DNA of 64,000 bases from CAWEWH01 sp963812775 (GCA_963812775.1 CAWEWH010000001.1:124001-188000); one strand, 5' to 3'; numbered from the stretch's first letter, positions 27,424-36,081 are shown. The notes: a model not told the origin generated them from the letters alone. Numbers and translations: made by a program.

Positions 27424-29191
27424 ACACGACGCAGATCCGTATCAGTGCGGTTGCTGCGATCGTTCTGCTGGCCGCCGCGCCGATCTATCTCAGTCCGTTC
27501 AGCATCACGCTGCTCAACTATATCGGCGTTTACGCACTCACGGCGCTGGGTCTCGTGCTGCTTACCGGCGTGGGGGGGATGGTGTCGTTCGGGCAGGCCG
27601 CCTTCGTCGGCATCGCCGCCTATGCGACGGCTTGGGCAACGACCACGCACGCGCTTTCGCCCTGGTTGGGGCTCGGTATCGCGCTAATACTCACCTCAAC
27701 AGCCGCGGCCGTTATTGGCGCTGTGACGCTGCGGCTCGGCGGCCATTTTCTGGCGCTCAGCACGGTGGCCTGGGGGCTCGCCATTTCGTTCCTCTTCGGC
27801 AACATCGAAGGACTCGGCCGTTTCAATGGCATCTCGGGCATTCCGCCAATCGCGATTGGCACGACGCCGCTCATCGGCAGCGCGCAGATCTTCTATCTGA
27901 TCTGGTTTGTGTTGATCGCCGCACTCCTCGTGTCGCTCAATCTCCTGCAGTCGCGCGAGGGACGCGCCATGCGGGCTTTGCGCGGCGGCAACCTTTTCGT
28001 TGAAAGCCTCGGGATTAGCGCCTTCCGTGTCCGCTTGGTCACCTTCGTATTGGCGGCAGTTGTTGGCGGCCATGTCTGGCTGGCTCTACGCGCATCTGGG
28101 GCGCTTCGTCAGCCCCTCGCCTTTCGACGTTCACGCAGGCATCGACTACCTGATGATGGCCATGGTGGGGGGCGCTACCGAGCTTCTCGGCGCCATCGCC
28201 GGTGCCGGAAGTCATCACCTTCCTTAAGAACGCCATCCAGGACTATCTGCCGGTGATCGCCAAGGGCGCCTCGGGCCAGCTTGAGATCGTGGCGTTCTCG
28301 GTGCTGTTCATTGTGTTCCTGCAACGTGCCCGCGGCGGCATTGTGCCCTTCGTTGCCCTGTGGTTGCCGAGACCGAACCCGGAACTACCGGCCGAGGCCG
28401 CGCCACTCGACCGCGGGGAGAAGCCAGAGCCCGGAACGCCGCTGCTGACCGTCCAGGGCGCCGAGCGGCGCTTCGGCGGCCTCGTGGCGGTGGACAATGT
28501 CAGCTTCGATTTGGCGGCCGGCGAGATTCTCGGTCTCATCGGCCCCAACGGGGCCGGCAAGAGCACTCTGTTCAATCTGGTCACTGGGGGGCTGGACTTA
28601 AACCGCGGCCGCATCTTCTTCAAGGGCAAAGAAATCACCGGTGTGCCGGCGCGGCGGATCGCGCGAGCTGGCATCGCGCGCACGTTCCAGCATGTCAAGA
28701 TCAGGCCGAAAATGACGCTGCTCGACAACGTCCTCCTCGGTACCTATCCGCGCACGAAGTCGAGCTTCTTTGCGGGCGCATTGCGTCTCGACAGGGCCGA
28801 AGAAGCTCGGGCACGCCATGAGGCCATGCGCCAGCTCGTGCGGGTCGGTCTCGGCGGAAAGCCGTTTGAACTCGCCGGCAATTTGCCCCTCGGCAACCAG
28901 CGCGTTCTCGAGATCGCCCGCGCGCTCGCGGCTGACCCAGTCCTGCTGGTTCTCGACGAGCCTGCCGCGGGGCTGCGGCGCCAGGAGAAACTTGCCCTGG
29001 CCGAGCTTCTGCGCGCGCTCCGCAACGAGCACCTGACCATCCTCCTCGTCGAACACGATATGGAATTCGTCATGGGATTGGTCGACCGCATCGTCGTGAT
29101 GAATTTCGGATCGAAGCTTTGCGAGGGCATGCCGAGCCAGATCCGCCGCGACCCGCGCGTGCAGGACGCCTATCTGGGGGGAGCGACCTGA
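27420..29191 (+). CDS. Fused LivM permease and LivG ATPase, frameshifted
   Basis: The permease half (about 1-300) has LivM features: NYIGVYALTALGLVLLTGVGG, VSFGQAAFVGIAAYA and GRAMRALRGG. Frame changes near 28073 and 28205 interrupt it; joined, it reads on through DYLMMAMVGGATELLGAI and VITFLKNAIQDYLP. Without a stop it continues past a Pro/Glu linker into the ATPase half: Walker A GPNGAGKST, signature-like LPLGNQRVLEIARAL, Walker B LLVLDEPAAGL. Such LivM-LivG fusions are known among alphaproteobacteria. It couples ATP hydrolysis to import with LivH, LivF and the binding protein. Confidence 0.83.
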
Positions 29192-29907
29192 TGGCCTTTC
29201 TCTCAATCCGAGGCTTGCACGTGGCCTATGACAAGGTCGAGGCGGTGCGCGACGCGTCGCTCTCGATCGAGAAGGGCCAGATCGTCACTGTCATCGGCCC
29301 CAATGGCGCGGGCAAAACGACGTTGCTCGGCGCCGCCATGGGGCTTCTGCCTTCGAGCGGCGAGATACTTTTCGACGGGATGGACCTGCGCCGCCTGGAC
29401 GTCGAGGCACGCGTGGAGTGCGGCTTCTGCCTGGTGCCGGAACGACGTGAGCTTTTTGGCGACTTGACGGTGGAGGACAATCTGGTGCTCGGCGCCTATG
29501 TGATGCGGCGCGAACGCGACGTGTGGCGCAAAAGTCTCGACGAAGTATACGCACGCTTTCCGCGGCTCATGGAGCGGCGCATGCAGACCGCCAATACCCT
29601 TTCGGGGGGGGAGCGGCAGATGCTTTCACTCGGTCGCGCCCTGATGGCCAAGCCGCGCCTTCTCATGATGGATGAACCTAGTCTCGGGCTCGCGCCGCTG
29701 ATCATCCGTGAGATATTCAGGATCATAGCGTCTCTGCGAGAATTTGGCGTCTCGATGCTGCTCGTCGAGCAGAATGCGCGCGCGGCGCTCGAGACCGCCG
29801 ACTACGGCTACGTGCTCGAGACGGGCGAGATCGTCCATTCGGGCGCCGCCTCGGATCTAATCAACGATCCAAAGCTCATCGCTACCTATCTGGGCGGCCA
29901 GGTATGA
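29191..29907 (+). CDS. livF: Branched-chain-type ABC transporter ATP-binding protein (LivF)
   Basis: A 238-residue ATPase: Walker A GPNGAGKTT, Q-loop region, signature LSGGERQMLSLGRALM, Walker B LLMMDEPSLGLAP and switch His region LLVEQNARAAL, all normal for LivF. The ATG at 29191 overlaps the preceding stop as TGATG, so I chose it over the upstream in-frame ATG. It is the last gene of the importer operon. Confidence 0.93.
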   Translation: MAFLSIRGLHVAYDKVEAVRDASLSIEKGQIVTVIGPNGAGKTTLLGAAMGLLPSSGEILFDGMDLRRLDVEARVECGFCLVPERRELFGDLTVEDNLVLGAYVMRRERDVWRKSLDEVYARFPRLMERRMQTANTLSGGERQMLSLGRALMAKPRLLMMDEPSLGLAPLIIREIFRIIASLREFGVSMLLVEQNARAALETADYGYVLETGEIVHSGAASDLINDPKLIATYLGGQV

Positions 29908-30635
29908 CGCTAGGCAGCAGCCACATCCCTCGTTCTCGCCCGTCATGGCCGCGCCGCGCAAGCGCGCGTCGGTTCGCGCCCCAACGGCTTCGCCGCCGCT
30001 CTATTGAGCTTTTGTGTGAGATCCCTGTAAGAGGCCCGCGCGTTAGACGGGAAGCGCTACGTAAGTCTGTCGAATGCCGGACCGAAGCCCTAGCACGCAG
30101 CTCGATTGCGCTGAAGGTGCTGGGGGATCGCTATGATGAGCGCCTGCACGCAGCTCTTGGCTGAAATCACGATAGCTTACGTCGCTTCTGCCCATCGCAC
30201 GACCTACAAACTTGATTGAGGCAACGTCGGTCGCCATATTGCACTGATCACGATTGTGCACATGTTGGTGCTGGCACCGATGGATGGTTCTGAACCGGCG
30301 GCTTACGCGCCGCTCTCGCGTGTTAGCGGATATCACTCACCGGCCGTCCACCTGAACTGGCAGGCCGAGCGCCCCGTTAGCGAGATGAGGGCCGACATGG
30401 AGCTTGAGCGTAGCGTTTTGGCACGAAGGGATTGTCGATAAGGTCGCCAAGCGTGCTGACGGGGTGCCGGGCATCGATCGGCTAGTGATCCGTGGAGCCG
30501 AGCCGCAAACCCCGCAGTGCCGCCGCTGATGCCTACCGCCGTTGGGAAGAGGCGGGCGGCGGCCGACACCTTTGTCCCAGATCGGTCCGGCTCAACGACC
30601 TCCCGGCGCGTAGAACTTCTCGCTATTGGCCGCGA
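29908..30635. other. Non-coding stretch between the Liv operon and the satellite-like element
   Basis: About 730 bases without a credible gene. Several short open frames exist but none shows a motif or ribosome site I can support. The left boundary of the mobile element probably lies here. I could not find a direct repeat matching the integrase end. Confidence 0.45.
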
Positions 30636-31019
30636 TCATCTTGTCTCGGTCGGTTTCAAAATTTCGAAATTCTGAGACTTCCACGACCGTCGCGCTTCCA
30701 CCAGGCGCTCGGCCGAAGGCCTGTGTGCAGCCCTACGCGGGCGGCAGGCGGGGCAGTAAATAGGGGGGCGCCCAGTACCGGCAGGCGCCAAAACCGCGCT
30801 GCAGGCCGCGCAACGACGCTGGCGCTGCCTCTTCGGCCTTTCGAAAATCGCCGCCATGGACGCGCGCCGCTCCGCTGCACTTTGGCGTTTGCGAAATGGA
30901 CCAATGCGCGCCCATCTGCAGGCGCGACACCGCTGCGGAATCGGGCCGCGTGCGTTAGTCGCAAGGTCGACCGCACCGCAGCGCCGGCATTTGAATTTAA
31001 CGGGGATCTTTCGCGGCAT
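30636..31019 (-). CDS. Small protein with four CxxC knuckles (satellite element)
   Basis: A basic protein of 127 residues, starting at the ATG at 31019 (four codons after an alternative ATG). It carries four CxxC pairs (KCRRCG, RCRACRW, RCAACS, YCPACR), enough for two zinc ribbons joined by an Arg-rich helix. No family is recognised. It is the last gene of the mobile element on this strand and could be a DNA- or RNA-binding protein. Confidence 0.55.
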   Translation of the reverse strand: MPRKIPVKFKCRRCGAVDLATNARGPIPQRCRACRWARIGPFRKRQSAAERRASMAAIFERPKRQRQRRCAACSAVLAPAGTGRPPIYCPACRPRRAAHRPSAERLVEARRSWKSQNFEILKPTETR

Positions 31020-31124
31020 AGCGCTCTCCAAAAAAACAAATCGAAATATTATTGTCTCGCCGATGCCGCGGCCGGCCCGGATTTCGTTGAGTTTGTGGGG
31101 ATTTCGGCACCCGGCATGGCCTAG

Positions 31125-31373
31125 TCATTCGCGCCACCGCAGATCGTCGAGGTCAGCCCCCGCAAGGACTGGATCGAAGCCAGCCGCCTCTGCCGCGCGC
31201 TGGGCCCGTTTCTCCCGGCTGTAGTTCCCGTGCCTCCAGCGGCCATTACGCGGCCCACACGGGGCTCCTGAGCCGTCCGCGCCGCCATGCAGGCGACACC
31301 GGCGCCAACCCTTCGTTGGTGCTCTCCGGCAAGGCTTGCCGGCTCGTGTTCGTGCTGAGCAGATTTGCTTCAT
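31125..31373 (-). CDS. Small HGG-motif protein (phage/element type)
   Basis: From the ATG at 31373, 82 residues. It shows the conserved pattern CxARTRxGxPC...RCRLHGG followed by GxxNGRWRHGNYS, which recurs in short proteins of prophages and integrative elements of alphaproteobacteria. Three Cys and the His probably bind zinc. Function unknown. An upstream in-frame ATG at 31487 would add 38 residues that do not fit the pattern. Confidence 0.65.
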   Translation of the reverse strand: MKQICSARTRAGKPCRRAPTKGWRRCRLHGGADGSGAPCGPRNGRWRHGNYSREKRAQRAAEAAGFDPVLAGADLDDLRWRE

Positions 31374-31483
31374 GGGGTTGTCCTCGCCCCCGGTCGGTAA
31401 TTCGCGACCACGCGCGTGGCAGGGCCGCACCGGCCCAGAAACGTTGCCATCGTCGAGTTTGAGGGACCCGGCTAATCTATTAT

Positions 31484-32059
31484 TCAAAGCGCGCGCTCCT
31501 CTTCTTCCTCTTCTTCTTTACCGCCAAGCCCTCTTTCTTCAGGTGTAACCTCTAAGGTGTACGTACTTAGGTGTATGTGGCCCACGGGTGGAACATCTCG
31601 AAGTTCCACGGGTGGCACATCTTGTTGTTTCACCCCTGGCACATCTTGGCCGTTAAGATGTTTCACCCGTGGCACAGCTGAACGACGTGATCTGCGCTCT
31701 GCTCGTGCGCTCTCTCGGTCATCCTTCCGCACCGCGAGCAGGTCCAACACGCGGTTGATGTTCTCGCCGCTCGTCCAGTAGATGTTGGCGGTCTTGGTGC
31801 GCTTCCAATCTATCCATCGCGTCTCCCTTAGGAGCTTGCGCGCCCTGATCACCCACGACCGCGGGATGTTGGTCTTGTCGGTGAGGACCTCGTCCGAAAG
31901 GATGGCGACACCCGTCTTCATGCTGACGTGCTGCGCGATGAACACGCCGATCTTGAATGCGCGCGGGTTTATTCGCGGGTCGCCCCCGAGGGCTGAGATC
32001 CAATCAAGCTTCTCGCTGGTAAACGACCTGCGCTTCTTGTTCTCGGCATCGTCGGTCAT
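31484..32059 (-). CDS. Winged-helix-like element protein, possible replication or regulatory function
   Basis: The 191-residue protein starts at the ATG at 32059, overlapping the previous stop (ATGA). Residues about 35-110 look like a winged helix-turn-helix: FKIGVFIAQHVS, ILSDEVLTDKTNIPRSWVIRA, then a beta-wing. The C-terminal part is low complexity with short DVPPV-like repeats and a run of seven Glu before the stop. This layout resembles helix-turn-helix or initiator-like proteins of small phage-related elements. No firm family assignment. Confidence 0.55.
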   Translation of the reverse strand: MTDDAENKKRRSFTSEKLDWISALGGDPRINPRAFKIGVFIAQHVSMKTGVAILSDEVLTDKTNIPRSWVIRARKLLRETRWIDWKRTKTANIYWTSGENINRVLDLLAVRKDDRESARAERRSRRSAVPRVKHLNGQDVPGVKQQDVPPVELRDVPPVGHIHLSTYTLEVTPEERGLGGKEEEEEEERAL

Positions 32060-32247
32060 GAGCGGTCTCGCCGTACCCACTGAAGAAGTGCTTCTTCTGC
32101 GAGCCGCCTTTGCTCAGACTTGCTAGGTGCCGGTTTAACGGCCGCCTGTGGCCTTCGAAGGATCCGGAAGGGATCATGGCCCTCATCGGCATCATGCCGC
32201 TCACGAGGCTTCCTAGGCGCGGCGCGGCGCCAGTCGATCTTGCTCAT
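32056..32247 (-). CDS. 63-residue basic protein of the satellite element
   Basis: A short gene read from the ATG at 32247, which overlaps the stop of the topoisomerase-like gene (ATGA); its own stop overlaps the next start (ATGA). The product is Arg/Lys-rich (KIDWRRAAPRKPRERHDADEG) with a C-terminal helix (QRRLAEEALLQWVRR). Tight overlaps at both ends support translation. No family recognised. Confidence 0.55.
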   Translation of the reverse strand: MSKIDWRRAAPRKPRERHDADEGHDPFRILRRPQAAVKPAPSKSEQRRLAEEALLQWVRRDRS

Positions 32248-33186
32248 GACTCGCCCCGCACGAAGGCCTTGAGCAATTCCCTTTCGCTCTCCTCGGCCGC
32301 TTTCAGGATATCGAACTGCTCTGGGGGCAGATGTTGCTGGATGGCGGCCTCGACGAGATCGCGCAGGTCCTGCGGCGCGATTGCATCCAACTCGACCGAG
32401 ATGTCGCCGAAGCCCTTCGCCCTGGTGTCCGTGGCCTTCGTCGGACGCGTGGGAAGTCCCCATTGCTGAATCTGGCAGGGCGTGACGGCGATGCGCTCGA
32501 AGTGTGATGTCCGCGTCCGGCGCCATCTCCCTCAAGGTCTGCTCGATCTTCTCGCCGGCATTGACGCCGGAAGGATCGAAGTCGCCGAGGTGATAGATGA
32601 ACGCCGGCACCTCCAGGCTCGCGATGTACTCAGCGGCGCTATGCAGGAATGAAAGGCTCGCATAGCCCCGCGCCACCATCAGAGGCACGTCGTACATGGC
32701 GGTGACCGGCATGATGACGCCGGCCAAGGCGTCCTTCTCGAGCCACACCTCGACGTAGGCGTCTGCGTCGGCCCAAAGGGCCTTGCGGTAGAATTTTGCA
32801 GTATCGTTTAGTGCTTCCTCGATGCTGCCGAAGGACCTGGGCTTGCGCTGCCATCTCGTATTATCGGCGAGCCAGTCGTACGGCAGCTCGCCGGCCCGAC
32901 GCATCAGCGCCAGGTCGGTCTGCACCTTGCTGTAGCCGGCCTCGCTCTTCTCGACGATGCCGGCGACGGTGGCCTGGTAGAACACTTGGCGGACAGTCAT
33001 CGGCTGCATTTCAGCCACGATGCCCAAAAGGGCTTCGCGGCGGCCTTCAACCTCGGCCTTGGTCGAACGGCGACGCTTTATGGGGCTAGCCTGATAAGTT
33101 CTGGGGCCGGCTTGTTGCCTGACCATCTCTTCGTGCATTTCGGAGACGATCGTCTCGAGGAACTCGTCAACGGCTGCGCTCGTCAC
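32244..33186 (-). CDS. Spo11/topoisomerase VI A-like protein (TOPRIM), frameshifted
   Basis: GTG start at 33186, overlapping the upstream stop (GTGA). About 313 residues. The N-terminal part has a CAP/5Y-like winged helix with MTVRQVFYQATV, where Tyr would be the DNA-cleaving residue. The middle has a TOPRIM metal motif LGDFDPSG. The C-terminal part, reached by a frame change near 32515, contains WGLPTRPTKATD and SVELDAIAPQDLRDLVEAAI. These are features of the A subunit of topoisomerase VI and Spo11. No B (ATPase) subunit gene is present. It may be a stand-alone nickase or topoisomerase serving the element. Confidence 0.68.
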
Positions 33187-33503
33187 CGGTCGCCACCATC
33201 GAGTTGAACAATGGCATCAAGGACGCAACCCAGCGGGCCTGCCGCCGCGCCGCGTTCGTCCCTCGTTACGGCCTTGCGCAGTGTGTCAATGTCGACGCCA
33301 TGCTGAAAGGCGAGGCTGCAGGTGACGGCGGCATCCGGCATGATGGCGAGCAGATCCTCGCCAGACTTAGCGGCGTCGAGAAAAACCTCTGCGACGGCGC
33401 CGTTGGTGAATCGGGACAAGCCGACGGTGAGTTCGCGACCACGATAGAGGACGGTGACTGTCTCTCGCTCGCGTCTATTGGGGAGGCGGAGGCGGCGGTT
33501 CAT
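33183..33503 (-). CDS. RNR-like TSCPD-domain protein
   Basis: A protein of 106 residues started at the ATG at 33503, which overlaps the stop of a 45-codon frame. Its core (FTNGAVAEVFLDAAKSGEDLLAIMP..., SLAFQHGVDIDTLRKAVTR) resembles the C-terminal TSCPD region of B12-dependent ribonucleotide reductases, here as a free domain. Such short copies occur in mobile elements of rhizobial relatives. Role unknown; it could modulate host nucleotide reduction. It overlaps the topoisomerase-like start by four bases. Confidence 0.62.
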   Translation of the reverse strand: MNRRLRLPNRRERETVTVLYRGRELTVGLSRFTNGAVAEVFLDAAKSGEDLLAIMPDAAVTCSLAFQHGVDIDTLRKAVTRDERGAAAGPLGCVLDAIVQLDGGDR

Positions 33504-33637
33504 GGCCGCACCCACTTGGCATGCACGGTGCCGGCTGGTACTTTGCACCGTCTCCTTCGACACGAGACAAGCGATACTTCAGGCCGGTGCGCTTCCCCAA
33601 AGGCGCCCGGCCTTTCTCGTTTTGGAGGCCCATGCAT
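33500..33637 (-). CDS. Possible 45-residue protein
   Basis: A short frame from the ATG at 33637 to a TGA at 33500, overlapping the next ATG (ATGA) and beginning 10 bases after the alpA stop. It fills the gap in an otherwise tightly overlapping gene string. The product is basic (CRRRRCK near the middle). No family. Supported only by its spacing. Confidence 0.35.
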   Translation of the reverse strand: MHGPPKRERPGAFGEAHRPEVSLVSCRRRRCKVPAGTVHAKWVRP

Positions 33638-33646
33638 GACGGCGCC

Positions 33647-33847
33647 TCACGCAGCCGACTTTTTCGGCCGGGACTCCAACCAAGTCATGACCTCGCTCTC
33701 TCGCCAGCCGATGCAGCGCGACGAGGTGATCTTGATCGGCTCGGGGAAGCGCTTGGCCTTCATCTCGCGCCACAGCGTGGTTCGGGAAAGGCCGGTGCGG
33801 GCAGTGACTTCGGGTGCTCGCAGCACCCGGTCAGTGGTGGCGCTCAT
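33647..33847 (-). CDS. alpA: AlpA-family excisionase/regulator
   Basis: A 66-residue helix-turn-helix protein of the AlpA/phage regulatory type: VLRAPEVTARTGLSRTTLWREMKAKRFPEPIK, followed by IGWRESEVMTWLESRP. These proteins activate integrase or excision functions in P4-like elements. It lies in the same orientation as the P4-type integrase and is probably the first gene of the element's main operon. Confidence 0.88.
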   Translation of the reverse strand: MSATTDRVLRAPEVTARTGLSRTTLWREMKAKRFPEPIKITSSRCIGWRESEVMTWLESRPKKSAA

Positions 33848-34146
33848 TTCGGTGTCGCTCCTGTTTCAAGCGACACCACGCTACCCAATGCGCCTCACAC
33901 TTTTGTTGGACAACACGATTGTTCAAGCTGAGACAATCGCCTTGTACAATAACAGTCCGCAGCGTTGTGATAATCTCCGATCACTGTCGAACCTCTTCTA
34001 GAAGTTGCAGCGACAAGTGCCCGAGCGGTAGCGGTCAGCGGCAAACGTCCTTGGACCAACGCCCAGAACCCAAACCCAGCGGCCAGATCACGGAGCGCAA
34101 CGGTTTCGGCAGTCTAAGGCAAGGCATCGCAACCCAGCAGGGGGCC
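33848..34146. other. Regulatory interval upstream of alpA
   Basis: About 300 bases without a gene. It holds the inverted repeat and palindrome described separately, and presumably the promoter of the alpA-led gene string. Confidence 0.45.
33916..33949. promoter_or_regulatory. Inverted repeat CGATTGT-N10-ACAATCG plus palindrome TTGTACAA
   Basis: CGATTGT (33916-33922) is inverted as ACAATCG (33933-33939); TTGTACAA, a perfect palindrome, follows at 33942-33949. They lie 70-100 bases upstream of alpA. The cluster looks like an operator for AlpA itself or a host repressor. Confidence 0.45.
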
Positions 34147-34548
34147 TCATTCGCTAGAATGGGGCCTTCCCTTTTTCTTTTCCCAGAGCCGTTTGACGTT
34201 CGCCCAGGCAGCACCAAAACTATTTCCCGGAACATCGAATTCGGCGGCAACTCGTGCAAAGGCGACGCGCCCTGAAACTCCGCTAGCAATCATCTTGCGG
34301 ATCCAATCCAAAGCCATTGCCTCATAATCGGCTCGCTCGTCCTTCTGGTGCTCGATGACAGCCACCGCGGCCTCCTCGAAACGAGCGTCGCCGGTTTCAG
34401 CAGCAAGGCGCCGTAGCTCTGTTACGAGCCCGCCCGCCCGCCCCGCTTTGGCAAAATGCTCATCGGCTTTAAGCAAAATTTTGCCGGAACGCTTGTTGTC
34501 TTCCCACTCCAAACGGCACTTCTCGTATTCTTTGTCGCCGCGGGCCAT
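34147..34548 (-). CDS. Hypothetical protein of the satellite element
   Basis: A 133-residue charged helical protein (MARGDKEYEKCRLEWEDNK...), ending in a Lys-rich tail (WEKKKGRPHSSE). The start lies 7 bases after the integrase stop, so the two are likely co-transcribed. The middle (ARVAAEFDVPGNSFGAAWANVKRLW) could be a DNA-binding helix pair. No family recognised. Confidence 0.6.
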   Translation of the reverse strand: MARGDKEYEKCRLEWEDNKRSGKILLKADEHFAKAGRAGGLVTELRRLAAETGDARFEEAAVAVIEHQKDERADYEAMALDWIRKMIASGVSGRVAFARVAAEFDVPGNSFGAAWANVKRLWEKKKGRPHSSE

Positions 34549-34554
34549 TTGTCG

Positions 34555-35771
34555 TCACCGCTCCCGCCGCATGGGAAGAACGTTCTCGGGCGCCGCTGTC
34601 CCGCTGACTATGCGACGGATCTCATTGTCGAGCACTTCCAAGGCGCGTCGACGCTGGGGCATGTAGTCATGTTTGTCATAAGTCGAACCGGTCACCGTCG
34701 CGCGCGTCGTCGACGAGTGGTTGAGGACGTAGCCAATCGTGATCCGGTCGATCTCAAGGCGACCTAACAGCGTGGCGGCCGTCCGCCGAAGGTCGTGCGC
34801 CGTGGCCGGTGTAGCGAAGATCTTCGTAGCCCGCAGGCGCTCAAAGGCCTTCGCCACGTCTTGCACGGTAGGCGTCTTGCCTCGCGGCGTGGGGATTAGC
34901 GGGCCCGTAGGAACGTGCGCGGCGCGCGCGGCGACGATGGCGAGGGCTTCGCCCACCAAGGGGACCGCCTGGTTGCGCTTGTTCTTCACTCGACCGGCAG
35001 GAATCAGCCAGAGGCCCTTGTCGAGGTCTACCTCCTCCGCCGCCATGCCCGCGCACTCGCCTGGGCGCTGTCCGGTGAGCAGGATGAGGCGGAAGATGTC
35101 GCGATAAGCGGGCGCGATGCTCTCCGACGCAACCCAGAACGCCCGGATCTCGGCGTCGCTGAGGAACCTCTCTTTGGCGACTTCCAGCGTGCGGCGTTTC
35201 AGTCCCGCCACGGGGTTGCGAGTAACGAGGTCTTCGCTGACGCCCCAATTGTAGACGGACGAGAGGCTAGTCCATACCCGATTGGCGACAACGGGCGCCC
35301 TCCCCGCGATCTCCTCGAGCAGCTGGCGGACTTTGCGCGGCGTTACGTCATCGGCGCGCCGATCGCCCAACTGGCGAACCACGTCGCGCTTTAAGAGCGC
35401 CTGATAGTCCTTCCAGGACCGCAGCTTCCGCTTCGCGTGCAGCTCGATGAACCGGTCTACGAGCCCGGCAACCGTAAGCGCCCGGTCCTGGGCGCGACGT
35501 TCGGCTACGGGGTCGCCACCGTCCTGCACCCGCCGGCGCAGCGCCCAGGCCTTGTCACGGGCTTGCGAGAGGCTCCAGGCCGGGTAGTCGCCAATGGTGA
35601 AACGCTTCTGACGGCCGCCACGCGGCCGAAAGACGAACGACCAGGACTTCGTTCCTGCCGCAGTGACCCGCAAGCAGAGCCCCGGGCCCGTGTGTCGTAG
35701 ACGACGGCACGCTGGTCGGCGCGCGCCTTCAGCGATCGGACGACGGCATCGGTGAGCAATTGCGCTGGCAT
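34555..35771 (-). CDS. int: P4-type tyrosine recombinase (integrase), frameshifted at the 5' end
   Basis: The gene starts at the ATG at 35771 (MPAQLLTDAVVRSLKA, the DUF4102 arm-binding domain of P4-type integrases) and changes frame near 35690 before GLCLRVTAAGTKSWSFVFR. The catalytic domain is complete: Arg in LTGQRPGECAGM, H-x-x-R in AHDLRRTAATLLG, the NHSS segment, and the Tyr nucleophile in GSTYDKHDY. It should integrate the element, often at a tRNA or similar site. Its 5' end faces the right boundary of the element. I see no intact tRNA next to it. Confidence 0.85.
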
Positions 35772-35971
35772 CTGGACCTACCCCTGCCTTGAACGCGGGG
35801 GCCACCCTGGGGTCACAGAATTACGCTACCGGATGAAACAACCCGGTGCAATGTGAAACGAGATTTATTTCATAAATAGCTGTGGAAACTAAGGAATTAC
35901 CGACGCAGCTTGTTTCAGCTGGTTTCTTAGGAAACGCCGAGGAAGTGTACGAAGATCAAGTGAGCGGACCG

Positions 35972-36000
35972 AACGCTCGACCCCGCAACGGGTGAGCGTT
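35972..36000 (+). ncRNA. Candidate structured RNA upstream of a terminator
   Basis: AACGCTC (35972-35978) pairs perfectly with GAGCGTT (35994-36000), enclosing an inner CCCG/CGGG stem with a CAA loop. An intrinsic terminator follows 30 bases later on the same strand although no protein gene precedes it. A short RNA, or the tail of a former tRNA-like attachment gene, is a possible reading. Confidence 0.3.
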
Positions 36001-36030
36001 TCGCCAATCAACAATAGAATGCAATCGCAA

Positions 36031-36053
36031 GGGCGCCTCTCGGCGCCCTTTTT
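36031..36053 (+). terminator. Rho-independent terminator
   Basis: GGGCGCC (36031-36037), loop TCTC, GGCGCCC (36042-36048), followed by TTTTT: a strong intrinsic terminator on the plus strand. Confidence 0.75.
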
Positions 36054-36081
36054 GCTTGCTTGGTGTGTAGCGGCGTGCCGG

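Larger units (their letters stand above)
35772..36081. other. Right-boundary region of the mobile element
   Basis: About 310 bases without a protein gene. It contains the integrase promoter region, short inverted repeats around 35883-35936 (GAAACTAAGG and GTTTCTTAGGAAAC), which could be integrase arm sites, and the hairpin plus terminator described separately. No direct repeat to the left end was found. Confidence 0.4.

Noticed and set aside
29904..30164. Short plus-strand frame after livF
   Set aside because: It overlaps the livF end, has no ribosome site and no recognisable motif.
35930..36060. A tRNA gene as integration site
   Set aside because: The hairpin at 35972-36000 was tested by eye against a cloverleaf; no acceptor stem or T-loop could be made out.
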